A stretch of 8,934 nt of DNA from an uncultured Propionibacteriaceae bacterium (GCA_947038745.1 CAMQXE010000039.1:1-8934), one strand, 5' to 3'. Shown: positions 1-5,957, numbered from the stretch's first letter. The notes: generated by a model not told the origin, from the sequence alone. Program-made: numbers and translations.

Positions 1-549
1 CGAGAGCCGCACTCAACGATCGTTGTGAATACGATCACCAGTCAGGTGGTAGGTGAGGTCGTTGAGGAAGCTGGTGGCCAACTTGCGATCAGTAAAGTCG
101 GACATACCTATGTCAAGGCGCTTATGGCTCAGCACAATGCGATCTTTGGTGGGGAACACTCGGCTCACTACTACTTCCGTGATTTCTGGCGTGCCGATAC
201 GGGTATGTTGGCGGCGCTGCACTGTCTAGCCATTTTGGGCCACCAAGATAAGCCTTTGTCGCAGCTTGTCTCTGGATATGAGCGCTACGTTGCATCCGGT
301 GAGATCAATAGCACTGTGAGTGATGCTGAGGTTGCGATGCAGGCCGTAGCGACGGCTTTCGCCAAGGAGCAGGCGGAGCAGGAATGGGGCGATGGTCTAC
401 TTATCCGTGGCGAGCGCTGGTGGGTTAGCGTGCGAGCATCCAATACTGAGCCCTTGCTTCGTCTAAACGTTGAGGCTCGTGATACCGCTACGATGGAGCG
501 TCTGCGCGATTGTGCGCTGGCCACGATCCGAGGAGGTCATACCGCATGA
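1..549 (+). CDS. manB: Phosphomannomutase, C-terminal part (5' end outside window)
   Basis: The frame is open from base 1 and ends at TGA 547-549, giving 182 visible residues, roughly the last 40 percent of an alpha-D-phosphohexomutase. The enzyme interconverts mannose-6-phosphate and mannose-1-phosphate in the cytoplasm, supplying GDP-mannose for glycans and lipoglycans. Visible marks are SKVGHTYVK (about residues 31-39), the sugar-binding loop GGEHSAHYYF (50-59), and the phosphate-binding loop of domain 4, RASNTEPLLRLNVEA (145-159). The catalytic phosphoserine and metal loop lie upstream of the window. GEHSAHYYFRDFW is, from memory, typical of actinobacterial ManB, which favours phosphomannomutase over phosphoglucomutase or phosphoglucosamine mutase, although substrate cannot be proved from this part alone. 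The stop overlaps the next start (ATGA), so translation of the two genes is probably coupled. Confidence 0.9.
   Translation, partial: REPHSTIVVNTITSQVVGEVVEEAGGQLAISKVGHTYVKALMAQHNAIFGGEHSAHYYFRDFWRADTGMLAALHCLAILGHQDKPLSQLVSGYERYVASGEINSTVSDAEVAMQAVATAFAKEQAEQEWGDGLLIRGERWWVSVRASNTEPLLRLNVEARDTATMERLRDCALATIRGGHTA
531..536 (+). promoter_or_regulatory. Shine-Dalgarno for the Trm112-like gene
   Basis: A perfect AGGAGG lies inside the last codons of manB, 9 nt before ATG 546. It decides the start of the small downstream gene against the upstream in-frame TTG at 510, which would add 12 residues that do not look like the family. Confidence 0.8.
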
Positions 550-725
550 CAACAATTGCTGCGGAGCTAGTTGATGTGCTTGCCTGCCCGCAATGCCATG
601 CGAAGCTGGCGCTTGACTATGAAGGTGCAGAGTTGAGCTGCACCTCGGCTGACTGTGGTTTGGCCTATCCTATCCGCGATGGGATTCCAGTAATGCTTGT
701 AGATGAGGCTCGTCGTCCTCGCTGA
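546..725 (+). CDS. Trm112-like zinc-ribbon protein
   Basis: A 59-residue cytosolic protein of the Trm112/UPF0434 (YcaR-like) family. It has the CPQC pair at residues 14-17, a second pair at Cys33 and Cys38, and the family signature LAYPIRDGIPVMLVDEAR near the C-terminus. The first pair and the signature give the identification. The four cysteines probably bind one zinc ion. In eukaryotes and archaea, Trm112 is an activating partner of several methyltransferases that modify tRNA, rRNA or release factors. The bacterial role is less settled, so no substrate is assigned. ATG 546 is chosen for its AGGAGG at 9 nt and because it overlaps the manB stop (ATGA), implying translational coupling. Length is normal for the family. 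Confidence 0.85.
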   Translation: MTTIAAELVDVLACPQCHAKLALDYEGAELSCTSADCGLAYPIRDGIPVMLVDEARRPR

Positions 726-750
726 CGCTGTGGTTGGCCTGCTTTTACGG

Positions 751-756
751 CACAAT
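751..756 (+). promoter_or_regulatory. Predicted -10 box of a leaderless promoter for the CDF gene
   Basis: CACAAT ends 8 nt before GTG 765, which would put transcription initiation at or within a base or two of the start codon. The same hexamer precedes the gene at 2798. No convincing -35 hexamer is seen. Confidence 0.5.
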
Positions 757-764
757 AGAGGACT

Positions 765-1703
765 GTGAGTAACCATAACAGCGGTAAAGCCGCGATCCTT
801 GCCGCTGCCGGGGCCAATATCGTTATTGCGATCTCAAAGTTAGCCGCCTGGCTAGTTACAGGAGCTTCGTCGCTCTTAGCAGAGTCGATCCATTCCTTCG
901 CCGATACTGGCAATCAGGTATTGCTGCTGATTAGCGGGCGTAAATCGCGCAAGGCCGCTGATGCTGAGCACCCCTTTGGCTATGGCCCAGCACGCTACCT
1001 TGGCAGTTTCTTGGTCTCGATCGTGCTGTTCACCTTGGGTGGCCTATTTGCCCTATACGAGGCTTGGCATAAGTTTGAGCAGCAGCGCTCTGGTGAACCA
1101 GATCAGTTGCTGACAAGTAATTTCTGGTGGGTCCCATTGGCGGTTTTGGGTTTTGCCATTCTCGCTGAGAGCTTTAGTTTGCGGACCGCACTCAAGGAGT
1201 CTGCAAGCCAGCGTGCCGAGCTCGGATTCTGGGGCTTTATTCGTGGATCTAAGGCTCCTGAACTGCCGGTTGTTTTGCTTGAGGACCTTGCCGCTCTCAT
1301 TGGTCTAGTGCTTGCGCTTGCAGGCGTAGGTCTGACGCTGATCACTGGTAATGGGATTTTTGATGTTATCGGTACTGCGGCTATTGGCGTCTTGCTCGTT
1401 GTCGTCGCGGTTATCTTGGGTCGGGAGTCGCTTTCCTTGATCGTGGGGGAGTCGGCTTCGGCTCAATCTCAGAAAGCTATTACGACTGCTCTTTTAGCTA
1501 CGTCAGGGGTTGAGCGGATCATCCATTTGCGTACGCTTCATATCGGTCCTGAGGAGATCATGGTTGCGGCCAAGATCGCAGTGGAGCCGACTGAATCGGC
1601 AGCTCATATTGCCCAGATCATAGATCAAGCCGAGGCTAATGTTCGGGCTGCGGAGCCATGGGCGATTCACATGTTCGTGGAGCCAGATATTTATCGTGGG
1701 TGA
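765..1703 (+). CDS. Cation diffusion facilitator transporter, SLC30A9-like
   Basis: A 312-residue inner-membrane protein of the CDF family, proton-coupled exporters of Zn2+ and other divalent metals. About six membrane segments are visible: roughly residues 9-31, 36-56, 79-100, 121-138, 168-190 and 196-218. A soluble C-terminal domain of about 90 residues follows. TM2 carries HSFAD (His43, Asp47), the expected HxxxD metal-site motif. EHPFGYGPARY (68-78) matches the CDF loop after TM2, and LPVVLLEDLAALIG (167-180) is the TM5 signature as remembered for the SLC30A9 branch. Start: GTG 765 is the first possible start because an in-frame TAG lies at 756-758. The AGAGGA before it is only 2 nt away, so a leaderless message is likelier than Shine-Dalgarno initiation. 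The metal is not determinable here; zinc is the default guess. Confidence 0.88.
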   Translation: MSNHNSGKAAILAAAGANIVIAISKLAAWLVTGASSLLAESIHSFADTGNQVLLLISGRKSRKAADAEHPFGYGPARYLGSFLVSIVLFTLGGLFALYEAWHKFEQQRSGEPDQLLTSNFWWVPLAVLGFAILAESFSLRTALKESASQRAELGFWGFIRGSKAPELPVVLLEDLAALIGLVLALAGVGLTLITGNGIFDVIGTAAIGVLLVVVAVILGRESLSLIVGESASAQSQKAITTALLATSGVERIIHLRTLHIGPEEIMVAAKIAVEPTESAAHIAQIIDQAEANVRAAEPWAIHMFVEPDIYRG

Positions 1704-1722
1704 TCGATAGTTGTGGTTTTTT
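1691..1722 (+). terminator. Weak terminator-like hairpin after the CDF gene
   Basis: TATCG (1692-1696) can pair with CGATA (1705-1709), with an additional U-G pair outside. This makes a short stem across the stop codon, followed 7 nt later by a run of six T (1717-1722). The stem is short and the T run is displaced, so this is a weak call. Confidence 0.28.
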
Positions 1723-1737
1723 GCGTAGAGTCACATC

Positions 1738-1808
1738 AATCTTGCTAGCAGTCATAATCTTTTACGACAAAGCCGTTTGAAACGATAAAAAATCTTGCGT
1801 GAATCTTG
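1738..1808 (+). repeat. Iterated AATCTTG words in the leader of marC
   Basis: AATCTTGC occurs at 1738-1745 and 1791-1798, AATCTTG again at 1802-1808, and the related AATCTTTT at 1756-1763. All have the same orientation within 71 bp of an A/T-rich intergenic stretch. They lie upstream of or up against the predicted -35 of marC and could be binding sites for a regulator. No protein is proposed. Confidence 0.4.
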
Positions 1809-1810
1809 AA

Positions 1811-1840
1811 TTGCCATAGATTATGGCGATGATGTAGGCT
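1811..1840 (+). promoter_or_regulatory. Predicted promoter of marC, leaderless type, with internal palindrome
   Basis: TTGCCA (1811-1816) and TAGGCT (1835-1840) are separated by 18 bp and form a reasonable -35/-10 pair. The -10 ends 6 nt before GTG 1847. A perfect interrupted palindrome, GCCATA-GAT-TATGGC (1813-1827), sits between the boxes, where a repressor would block RNA polymerase. Confidence 0.55.
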
Positions 1841-1846
1841 TTTGCC

Positions 1847-2437
1847 GTGCAATTTCTTTCTACAGTTCTCACGCTGCTACTCGTCATGGATCCATTGGGA
1901 AATATCCCGTTGTTTATCACTGCTCTACGTACGGTAAAACCAGAACGTCGAGTCAAGGTGGTGCTGCGGGAGCATGCCATCGCTCTGGTGGTTATCTTGC
2001 TTTTCTTGGTCATCGGTAGAGAATTGCTCAACTTGCTTCATGTGACTTCGGATGCGCTTGCGGTAGGCGGCGGCATTGTCTTGCTGCTCATTGCTATCAG
2101 GATGATCTTTCCTACCCAAGAGAAGAGCCTGCATGAGGCGGTTCTAGGCGAGCCGCTAATCGTGCCTCTAGCCATCCCCTATGTTGCAGGCCCGTCATTG
2201 CTGGCAACCGAGATCTTGCTGGTATCAACTGCTCCCGCCGGTAAACTGCCATATTTCGCACTAGCCGTATTTCTGGCCTGGATGGTATCTGTGATCATTC
2301 TTTCCAGCGCTGGCTGGCTACAGCAGCATTTTGGGGAACGCGCACTCACCGCTTTAGAACGGCTGATGGGCATGATCCTGGTCATTATTTCGGCGCAAAT
2401 GCTCTTGACTGGACTGAAGCAGTTCTTTGCCAGCTAG
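1847..2437 (+). CDS. MarC/YhgN-family integral membrane protein
   Basis: A 196-residue, strongly hydrophobic protein of the MarC family (UPF0056), close in length to E. coli YhgN. About six membrane segments are visible, near residues 3-26, 43-62, 68-88, 103-126, 134-155 and 168-190. The family motif VMDPLGNIPLF (13-23) is in TM1, and its pseudo-repeat PLAIPYVAGPSLLAT (107-121) is in TM4, fitting the two-fold inverted layout of the family. Some annotations call these proteins multidrug resistance related, but MarC itself was shown not to contribute to that phenotype, so transport substrate and function remain open. GTG 1847 is the first possible start because an in-frame TAG at 1835-1837 lies inside the -10 box. 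There is no Shine-Dalgarno between them, so a leaderless message is inferred. The gene ends convergently against DUF3039. Confidence 0.88.
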   Translation: MQFLSTVLTLLLVMDPLGNIPLFITALRTVKPERRVKVVLREHAIALVVILLFLVIGRELLNLLHVTSDALAVGGGIVLLLIAIRMIFPTQEKSLHEAVLGEPLIVPLAIPYVAGPSLLATEILLVSTAPAGKLPYFALAVFLAWMVSVIILSSAGWLQQHFGERALTALERLMGMILVIISAQMLLTGLKQFFAS

Positions 2438-2442
2438 TAGTA

Positions 2443-2482
2443 AAAATCTGCCTGTGCCCGTATCGAAGGTATGGATACAGGC
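2443..2482 (-). terminator. Probable terminator of the DUF3039 gene
   Basis: GCCTG (2450-2454) plus TATC (2461-2464) pair with GATACAGGC (2474-2482), giving 9 bp interrupted by a 6-nt bulge. On the minus strand the stem is followed by a TTTTT run (complement of 2442-2446), so it can stop transcription leaving DUF3039. In the plus direction, after marC, there is no good T tract. Confidence 0.45.
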
Positions 2483-2485
2483 TGG

Positions 2486-2749
2486 TTAATGGCCGTTATC
2501 GTTGTTTTCTCCAGGCTTGAATGATTCCCAGATTTCTTTGCACTCTGGGCAAACCGGGAATCGTTCTGGGTTGCGAGAAGGCACCCAGACTTTGCCGCAA
2601 AGAGCAACGACGGATGTTCCCATGACCATTGCTTCAGTGAGCTTGTCCTTGGGGACGAAATGGGATAAACGCTCGTGGTCGCCGTCATCAGGACGGTATT
2701 CGACACGTTCTTTAACTGCGGTCTGGGACCCTGGGGCTAACTGGCTCAC
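2486..2749 (-). CDS. DUF3039 family protein, small putative zinc-binding protein
   Basis: An 87-residue soluble protein matching the actinobacterial DUF3039 family. The conserved core runs from GDHERLSHFV (23-32) through VVALCGKVWVPSRNPERFPVCPEC (47-70). Cys51, Cys67 and Cys70, with a histidine such as His25 or His30, look like a single zinc site. No enzyme motif or membrane segment is present, and the C-terminal tail (PGENNDNGH) is polar. Function is unknown. GTG 2749 is preferred because a TATGCT box ends 6 nt upstream and the family-like sequence begins shortly after. There is no Shine-Dalgarno. The gene is divergent from the DUF2510-RDD gene across 48 bp and convergent with marC. Confidence 0.82.
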   Translation of the reverse strand: MSQLAPGSQTAVKERVEYRPDDGDHERLSHFVPKDKLTEAMVMGTSVVALCGKVWVPSRNPERFPVCPECKEIWESFKPGENNDNGH

Positions 2750-2755
2750 AGCTTC

Positions 2756-2761
2756 AGCATA
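2756..2761 (-). promoter_or_regulatory. Predicted -10 box of a leaderless promoter for DUF3039
   Basis: TATGCT on the minus strand ends 6 nt before GTG 2749. It is the leftward half of a compact divergent promoter pair with the box at 2785-2790. No -35 hexamer is recognisable. Confidence 0.5.
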
Positions 2762-2784
2762 GCCACATCATTTGCCTGCCCTGA

Positions 2785-2790
2785 CACAAT
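2785..2790 (+). promoter_or_regulatory. Predicted -10 box of a leaderless promoter for the RDD gene
   Basis: CACAAT ends 7 nt before ATG 2798, the same hexamer and almost the same spacing as before the CDF gene. It overlaps the alternative ATG at 2789, which argues that translation starts at 2798. Confidence 0.5.
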
Positions 2791-2797
2791 GGTGTTT

Positions 2798-3484
2798 ATG
2801 AGCACCAACACTGGCCCCTCTTCCTCCGCCGAGCCGACCACTCCAGGCTGGTACCCAGACCCTAACTATGATCACCTGGAAAGGTGGTGGACTGGAGCTG
2901 GCTGGACTGCAGATATTCGTCCGCGGACAGCTTCAGCAACACCCCAGCAGCTTTCGTCTGTAGATCTGGCCCGTACTGGAGAGCGGTTCCTGGCCTGGCT
3001 CCTAGATGATGTTGTGATTTCTTTACTTACTATCATCGTTAGCTGGCCTGCGATCGTTAGGATTACCCACCAATTTATGACGTGGATGCGCGAATCAATA
3101 GGTGCTCCAGCGCCTTCGCAGACCCCTGTTCTTGAGCCTGCTGACCTCATCTGGATTGGGCTGGCTAGTTTTTCCTGCTGCATGCTTTATTACTTCTTCT
3201 TCGGCCACTTCGGTGGTCGTACCTTGGGGCAGCGCGCCTTGCGACTCCGGATGATTCCTGACAACGATCCGGAGTCGCTCGGACTGGACTGGAATCGAGC
3301 TGGCTGGCGTTCATTCACCTGGGCAGCGCTGCGGACCTTGCCGAATGTACATTTCTATTTTTCTATCCTGATCTTCTTGAGCGCTTCCATGGTTTATCGT
3401 CATCCGCGTCGTCAGACGTGGCCAGATCTTTTTGCCCACACTCTCATCGTGCGTGCAGAGTCAGTGGAACTTCCTAAATCATGA
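2798..3484 (+). CDS. DUF2510 and RDD domain membrane protein
   Basis: A 228-residue protein with two recognisable parts. Residues 16-37 form a DUF2510 motif, PGWYPDP followed by ERWWTGAGWT, a short tryptophan-rich module common at the N-terminus of actinobacterial membrane proteins and expected on the cytoplasmic side. After a linker comes an RDD domain with RTGERFLAWLLDD (59-71; Arg63 and Asp70) leading into TM1 (about 66-87). TM2 is near 121-140, then the polar GGRTLGQRALRLRMIPDND segment, and a last hydrophobic stretch lies around 188-205. RDD proteins are poorly characterised; some act in ion or solute transport, but no substrate can be inferred here. ATG 2798 is chosen over ATG 2789 because the latter lies within the predicted -10 box. 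The gene ends 5 bp before a strong hairpin shared with convergent galE. Confidence 0.85.
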   Translation: MSTNTGPSSSAEPTTPGWYPDPNYDHLERWWTGAGWTADIRPRTASATPQQLSSVDLARTGERFLAWLLDDVVISLLTIIVSWPAIVRITHQFMTWMRESIGAPAPSQTPVLEPADLIWIGLASFSCCMLYYFFFGHFGGRTLGQRALRLRMIPDNDPESLGLDWNRAGWRSFTWAALRTLPNVHFYFSILIFLSASMVYRHPRRQTWPDLFAHTLIVRAESVELPKS

Positions 3485-3488
3485 CAAA

Positions 3489-3526
3489 TCATGGCCCCTA
3501 GGAGTTGTTACTCCTAGGGGCCATGA
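3489..3526. terminator. Bidirectional terminator hairpin between the RDD gene and galE
   Basis: A perfect 16-bp inverted repeat (3489-3504 against 3511-3526) closes a 6-nt TTGTTA loop. The G/C-rich core GGCCCCTAGGAG contains CCTAGG in each arm. It lies between two convergent stop codons (3484 and 3540), so it can serve both strands. T tracts are short on both sides (ATTTGTC on the minus side). Confidence 0.8.
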
Positions 3527-3539
3527 ATGTTGAGTCAGC

Positions 3540-4556
3540 TTAGTTGTTGTAGCCATTCGGGTTGTTTGACTGCCAGCGCCACTGATCAACGCAAATATCG
3601 GAAATAGTTTTGCGAGCTTCCCACCCTAGTTCTTCGCGAGCCTTAGCCGGATCGCCGTAGAAGGAGGCGAGATCTCCAGCGCGGCGCGGAGCCATAACGT
3701 AGGGGAGTGGGCGGCCGATGGCAGCTTCCATGGCGTGCACGATCTCTAGCACGCTCGTAGGCTTTCCAGTGCCCAGGTTCCAGGCGTTCACAGAATCATC
3801 AATTTCAGTTAGCTTGTCCAGAGCCGCGACGTGGCCACGAGCGAGATCATCAATGTGAATGTAATCGCGCTCAGCAGTGCCGTCAGCGGTGTCATAGTCG
3901 TCACCAAAGATCGATAGCTTCTCACGGCGACCAACGGCAACCTGGGTGATGAATGGCATGAGATTGTTTGGGATACCTTGGGGGTCCTCGCCAATCAGTC
4001 CAGACTCATGCGCGCCAACGGGATTGAAATAGCGCAGCAGGGCTACCTGGAAGCCCGGGTTAGCGGCTGCGACATCTGCAAGGATCTGCTCCTGCATCAC
4101 CTTGGTCCAGCCATAGGGGCTACTCGACGATGTCGTCATATGCTCCAGATAAGGCGACGGATTACGCGGGCCATACACAGTTGCAGAAGAGGAAAACACC
4201 AATTTCTTGACGTCATGGGCAAGCATCGCTTTAACCAAGCTAAAGGTTGAGATCAAGTTGTTCTCGTAGTAGCGCAACGGTTGTTCTACCGATTCGCCCA
4301 CTGCTTTAAGCCCAGCGAAGTGAATCGCTGCATCGATCTTCTCGGTAGCAAACAGGTCCATCATGGCCTGCTCGTCGCAGACGTCGAGTTCGCGCCAGGG
4401 GACTTCGACACCAGTGATCTGGCGCAAGCGGTTGAATACTTCGGGGTTACTGTTTACGAAGTTATCAACAACGAGTACCTCGTGCCCTGCACCCAGCAGG
4501 TGAATGATGGTGTGCGAGCCGATAAAGCCTGCACCGCCAGTAACGAGAACGCGCAT
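3540..4556 (-). CDS. galE: UDP-glucose 4-epimerase
   Basis: A 338-residue cytosolic short-chain dehydrogenase/reductase of the extended type, interconverting UDP-glucose and UDP-galactose with tightly bound NAD. The Rossmann motif GGAGFIGSH is at residues 7-15. The catalytic region shows FSSSATVYG (121-129; Ser124) and SPYGWTK (146-152; Tyr148, Lys152), the expected Ser-Tyr-Lys set. The C-terminal NPNGY is typical, and length equals that of E. coli GalE. It serves galactose use and provides UDP-galactose for surface polymers. ATG 4556 starts 2 nt after the stop of the nicotinate phosphoribosyltransferase gene, with AGGAGGG 8 nt upstream inside that gene, so the two form an operon with likely coupled translation. 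No galK or galT is visible, which favours a biosynthetic role, though they may lie elsewhere. Confidence 0.95.
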   Translation of the reverse strand: MRVLVTGGAGFIGSHTIIHLLGAGHEVLVVDNFVNSNPEVFNRLRQITGVEVPWRELDVCDEQAMMDLFATEKIDAAIHFAGLKAVGESVEQPLRYYENNLISTFSLVKAMLAHDVKKLVFSSSATVYGPRNPSPYLEHMTTSSSSPYGWTKVMQEQILADVAAANPGFQVALLRYFNPVGAHESGLIGEDPQGIPNNLMPFITQVAVGRREKLSIFGDDYDTADGTAERDYIHIDDLARGHVAALDKLTEIDDSVNAWNLGTGKPTSVLEIVHAMEAAIGRPLPYVMAPRRAGDLASFYGDPAKAREELGWEARKTISDICVDQWRWQSNNPNGYNN

Positions 4557-4558
4557 AA

Positions 4559-5950
4559 TTACTTCCCTCCTGCGGGAGTGCCAGTGCCGGCAGGTCCCTG
4601 AGCGTATGGATTATCAACAACCGTACCAGTGAGTTCATCGATGTATTCGACGGTCAGACACGGATCGCCCTTGCTCATCTTGAAAGCGTCATTGGGAAGT
4701 TCAGCGCGTGACTTCTCGTGGCGAGCTCGGCCAATTGCAAGATCTTCGCGACCAATGATGACTCCATCGCGGATGAGATCAACCATGAGTAGCCGATCAT
4801 TGACGTCACCATGTGGTGGTGTGCCGATACCGATAATGTCGGCTTCGGCGCGGCCCTTGGCGTTGAACCGACGCAGTGCGAACTTGTTACCGCCAACTGT
4901 GCCCTTGGACTGGGATTTCTTTGCCACTGGCTCCAGCAGTCCGCCGTGGGTTGTCGCACGGGCAACGAGCTTGTAGACGAAACCGCAGGTCGGGAAACCT
5001 GAACCGGTGACCAAAGAAGTACCGACGCCGTAGCCATTCACCGGTGCTCCACGCAGCGCTGCGATTTGCCACTCGTCAAGATCACTAGTCACAGTAATGC
5101 GAGTCTCGTGAGCGCCCAGTGAATCGAGTAGTTCTCGGGTCTGGCGAGCCGCAACGAGTAGATCTCCGGAGTCAATACGAACTGCTCCCAGCTTGCCCTT
5201 AGTTAATTCCACAGCGGTACGCACGGCGGTGGGAATGTCATAGGTATCGACGAGCAAAGTGGTGCTCTCTCCCAATGCAGCGATCTGGGCGGCGAAGGCA
5301 TCACGTTCGGTGTCATGGAGCAGCGTGAAGGAGTGTGCTGCCGTGCCGCCAGTGGGGATACCGTAGCGGCGTCCAGCCTCCAGGTTTGACGTTGAAGCGA
5401 AGCCGACAAGCCAAGCAGCCCGAGCGGCGGCAACTGCGGCGTACTCACTGGCGCGACGCGATCCCATCTCAATGCAAGGACGTCCCTCTGCCATGAGCGT
5501 CATACGTGAACCAGCCGAAGCCACAGCACAGTCGTAGTTGTAGATCGATAGCAGCAACGTCTCTAGCATGCAGCATTCAGCAAAAGTTCCCTCTGCCACC
5601 AGCAGCGGAGCTCCTGGCATATAGATTTCGCCCTCAGGATAGCCGCGTAAGTTACCGGTGAATCGGTAATTAGCCAGGTAATCTCGCGTGATGTCGTCGA
5701 TGACATGGTTTTCGCTCAGATATGTAAGCGTTGCCTCGTCGAAGCGAAAGTTCTCAATAGCGTCAAGCGCGCGTCCTACTCCAGCTACTACGCCATATCG
5801 TCGCCCTTCTGGAAGGCGGCGAGGGAAGAGTTCAAAAACACTCGCTCGGTTTGCGGTGCCATCGTGGAGAGCGGCACGCAACATGGTGAGTTCATAATGG
5901 TCAGTCAGCAAGGCGGTTGTGGTGCTGTCTGCCGGAATCGCATACGTCAT
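4559..5950 (-). CDS. pncB: Nicotinate phosphoribosyltransferase
   Basis: A 463-residue cytosolic enzyme of NAD salvage (Preiss-Handler route), joining nicotinate and PRPP to nicotinate mononucleotide with ATP hydrolysis. Motifs in order: TDHYELTM (16-23) near the N-terminus; GSRRA (163-167); GTAAHSF with His206 in the place of the phosphorylated histidine; LLVDTYDIPTAV (232-243); RIDSGDL (258-264); and YGVGTSLVTG (307-316) in the PRPP/product site. Order and length fit actinobacterial PncB. An upstream ATG at 6007 would add 19 residues, but it lies past the predicted TAGGCT promoter box and overlaps clpS, so ATG 5950 is chosen. The C-terminal tail is rich in Gly, Pro, Ala and Thr and carries the galE ribosome site. 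It is divergent from clpS across 49 bp, an arrangement known from mycobacteria (pncB beside clpS). Confidence 0.93.
   Translation of the reverse strand: MTYAIPADSTTTALLTDHYELTMLRAALHDGTANRASVFELFPRRLPEGRRYGVVAGVGRALDAIENFRFDEATLTYLSENHVIDDITRDYLANYRFTGNLRGYPEGEIYMPGAPLLVAEGTFAECCMLETLLLSIYNYDCAVASAGSRMTLMAEGRPCIEMGSRRASEYAAVAAARAAWLVGFASTSNLEAGRRYGIPTGGTAAHSFTLLHDTERDAFAAQIAALGESTTLLVDTYDIPTAVRTAVELTKGKLGAVRIDSGDLLVAARQTRELLDSLGAHETRITVTSDLDEWQIAALRGAPVNGYGVGTSLVTGSGFPTCGFVYKLVARATTHGGLLEPVAKKSQSKGTVGGNKFALRRFNAKGRAEADIIGIGTPPHGDVNDRLLMVDLIRDGVIIGREDLAIGRARHEKSRAELPNDAFKMSKGDPCLTVEYIDELTGTVVDNPYAQGPAGTGTPAGGK
4565..4571 (-). promoter_or_regulatory. Shine-Dalgarno of galE embedded in the pncB 3' end
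   Basis: AGGAGGG on the minus strand lies 8 nt before ATG 4556 and simultaneously encodes the Gly-Gly near the C-terminus of the upstream protein (PAGGK). It fixes the galE start and contrasts with the Shine-Dalgarno-free starts of the operon-leading genes. Confidence 0.8.
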
Positions 5951-5957
5951 AAGTCTT

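Noticed and set aside
1704..1846. A riboswitch or small RNA in the 143-bp region before marC.
   Set aside because: No known aptamer architecture is visible. CGTTTGAAACG (1774-1784) is only a 5-bp hairpin with a 1-nt loop, and the predicted promoter leaves no leader RNA.
2502..2762. An 86-codon plus-strand open frame opposite DUF3039.
   Set aside because: The minus-strand frame has a recognisable conserved zinc-site protein; this one is its antisense shadow.
2789..2797. ATG 2789 as start of the DUF2510-RDD gene.
   Set aside because: It overlaps the CACAAT -10 box and has no Shine-Dalgarno. ATG 2798 sits at the leaderless position.
4281..4601. A 106-codon plus-strand open frame across the galE start and pncB end.
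   Set aside because: Antisense shadow of two well-identified genes, with no Shine-Dalgarno and no recognisable domain.
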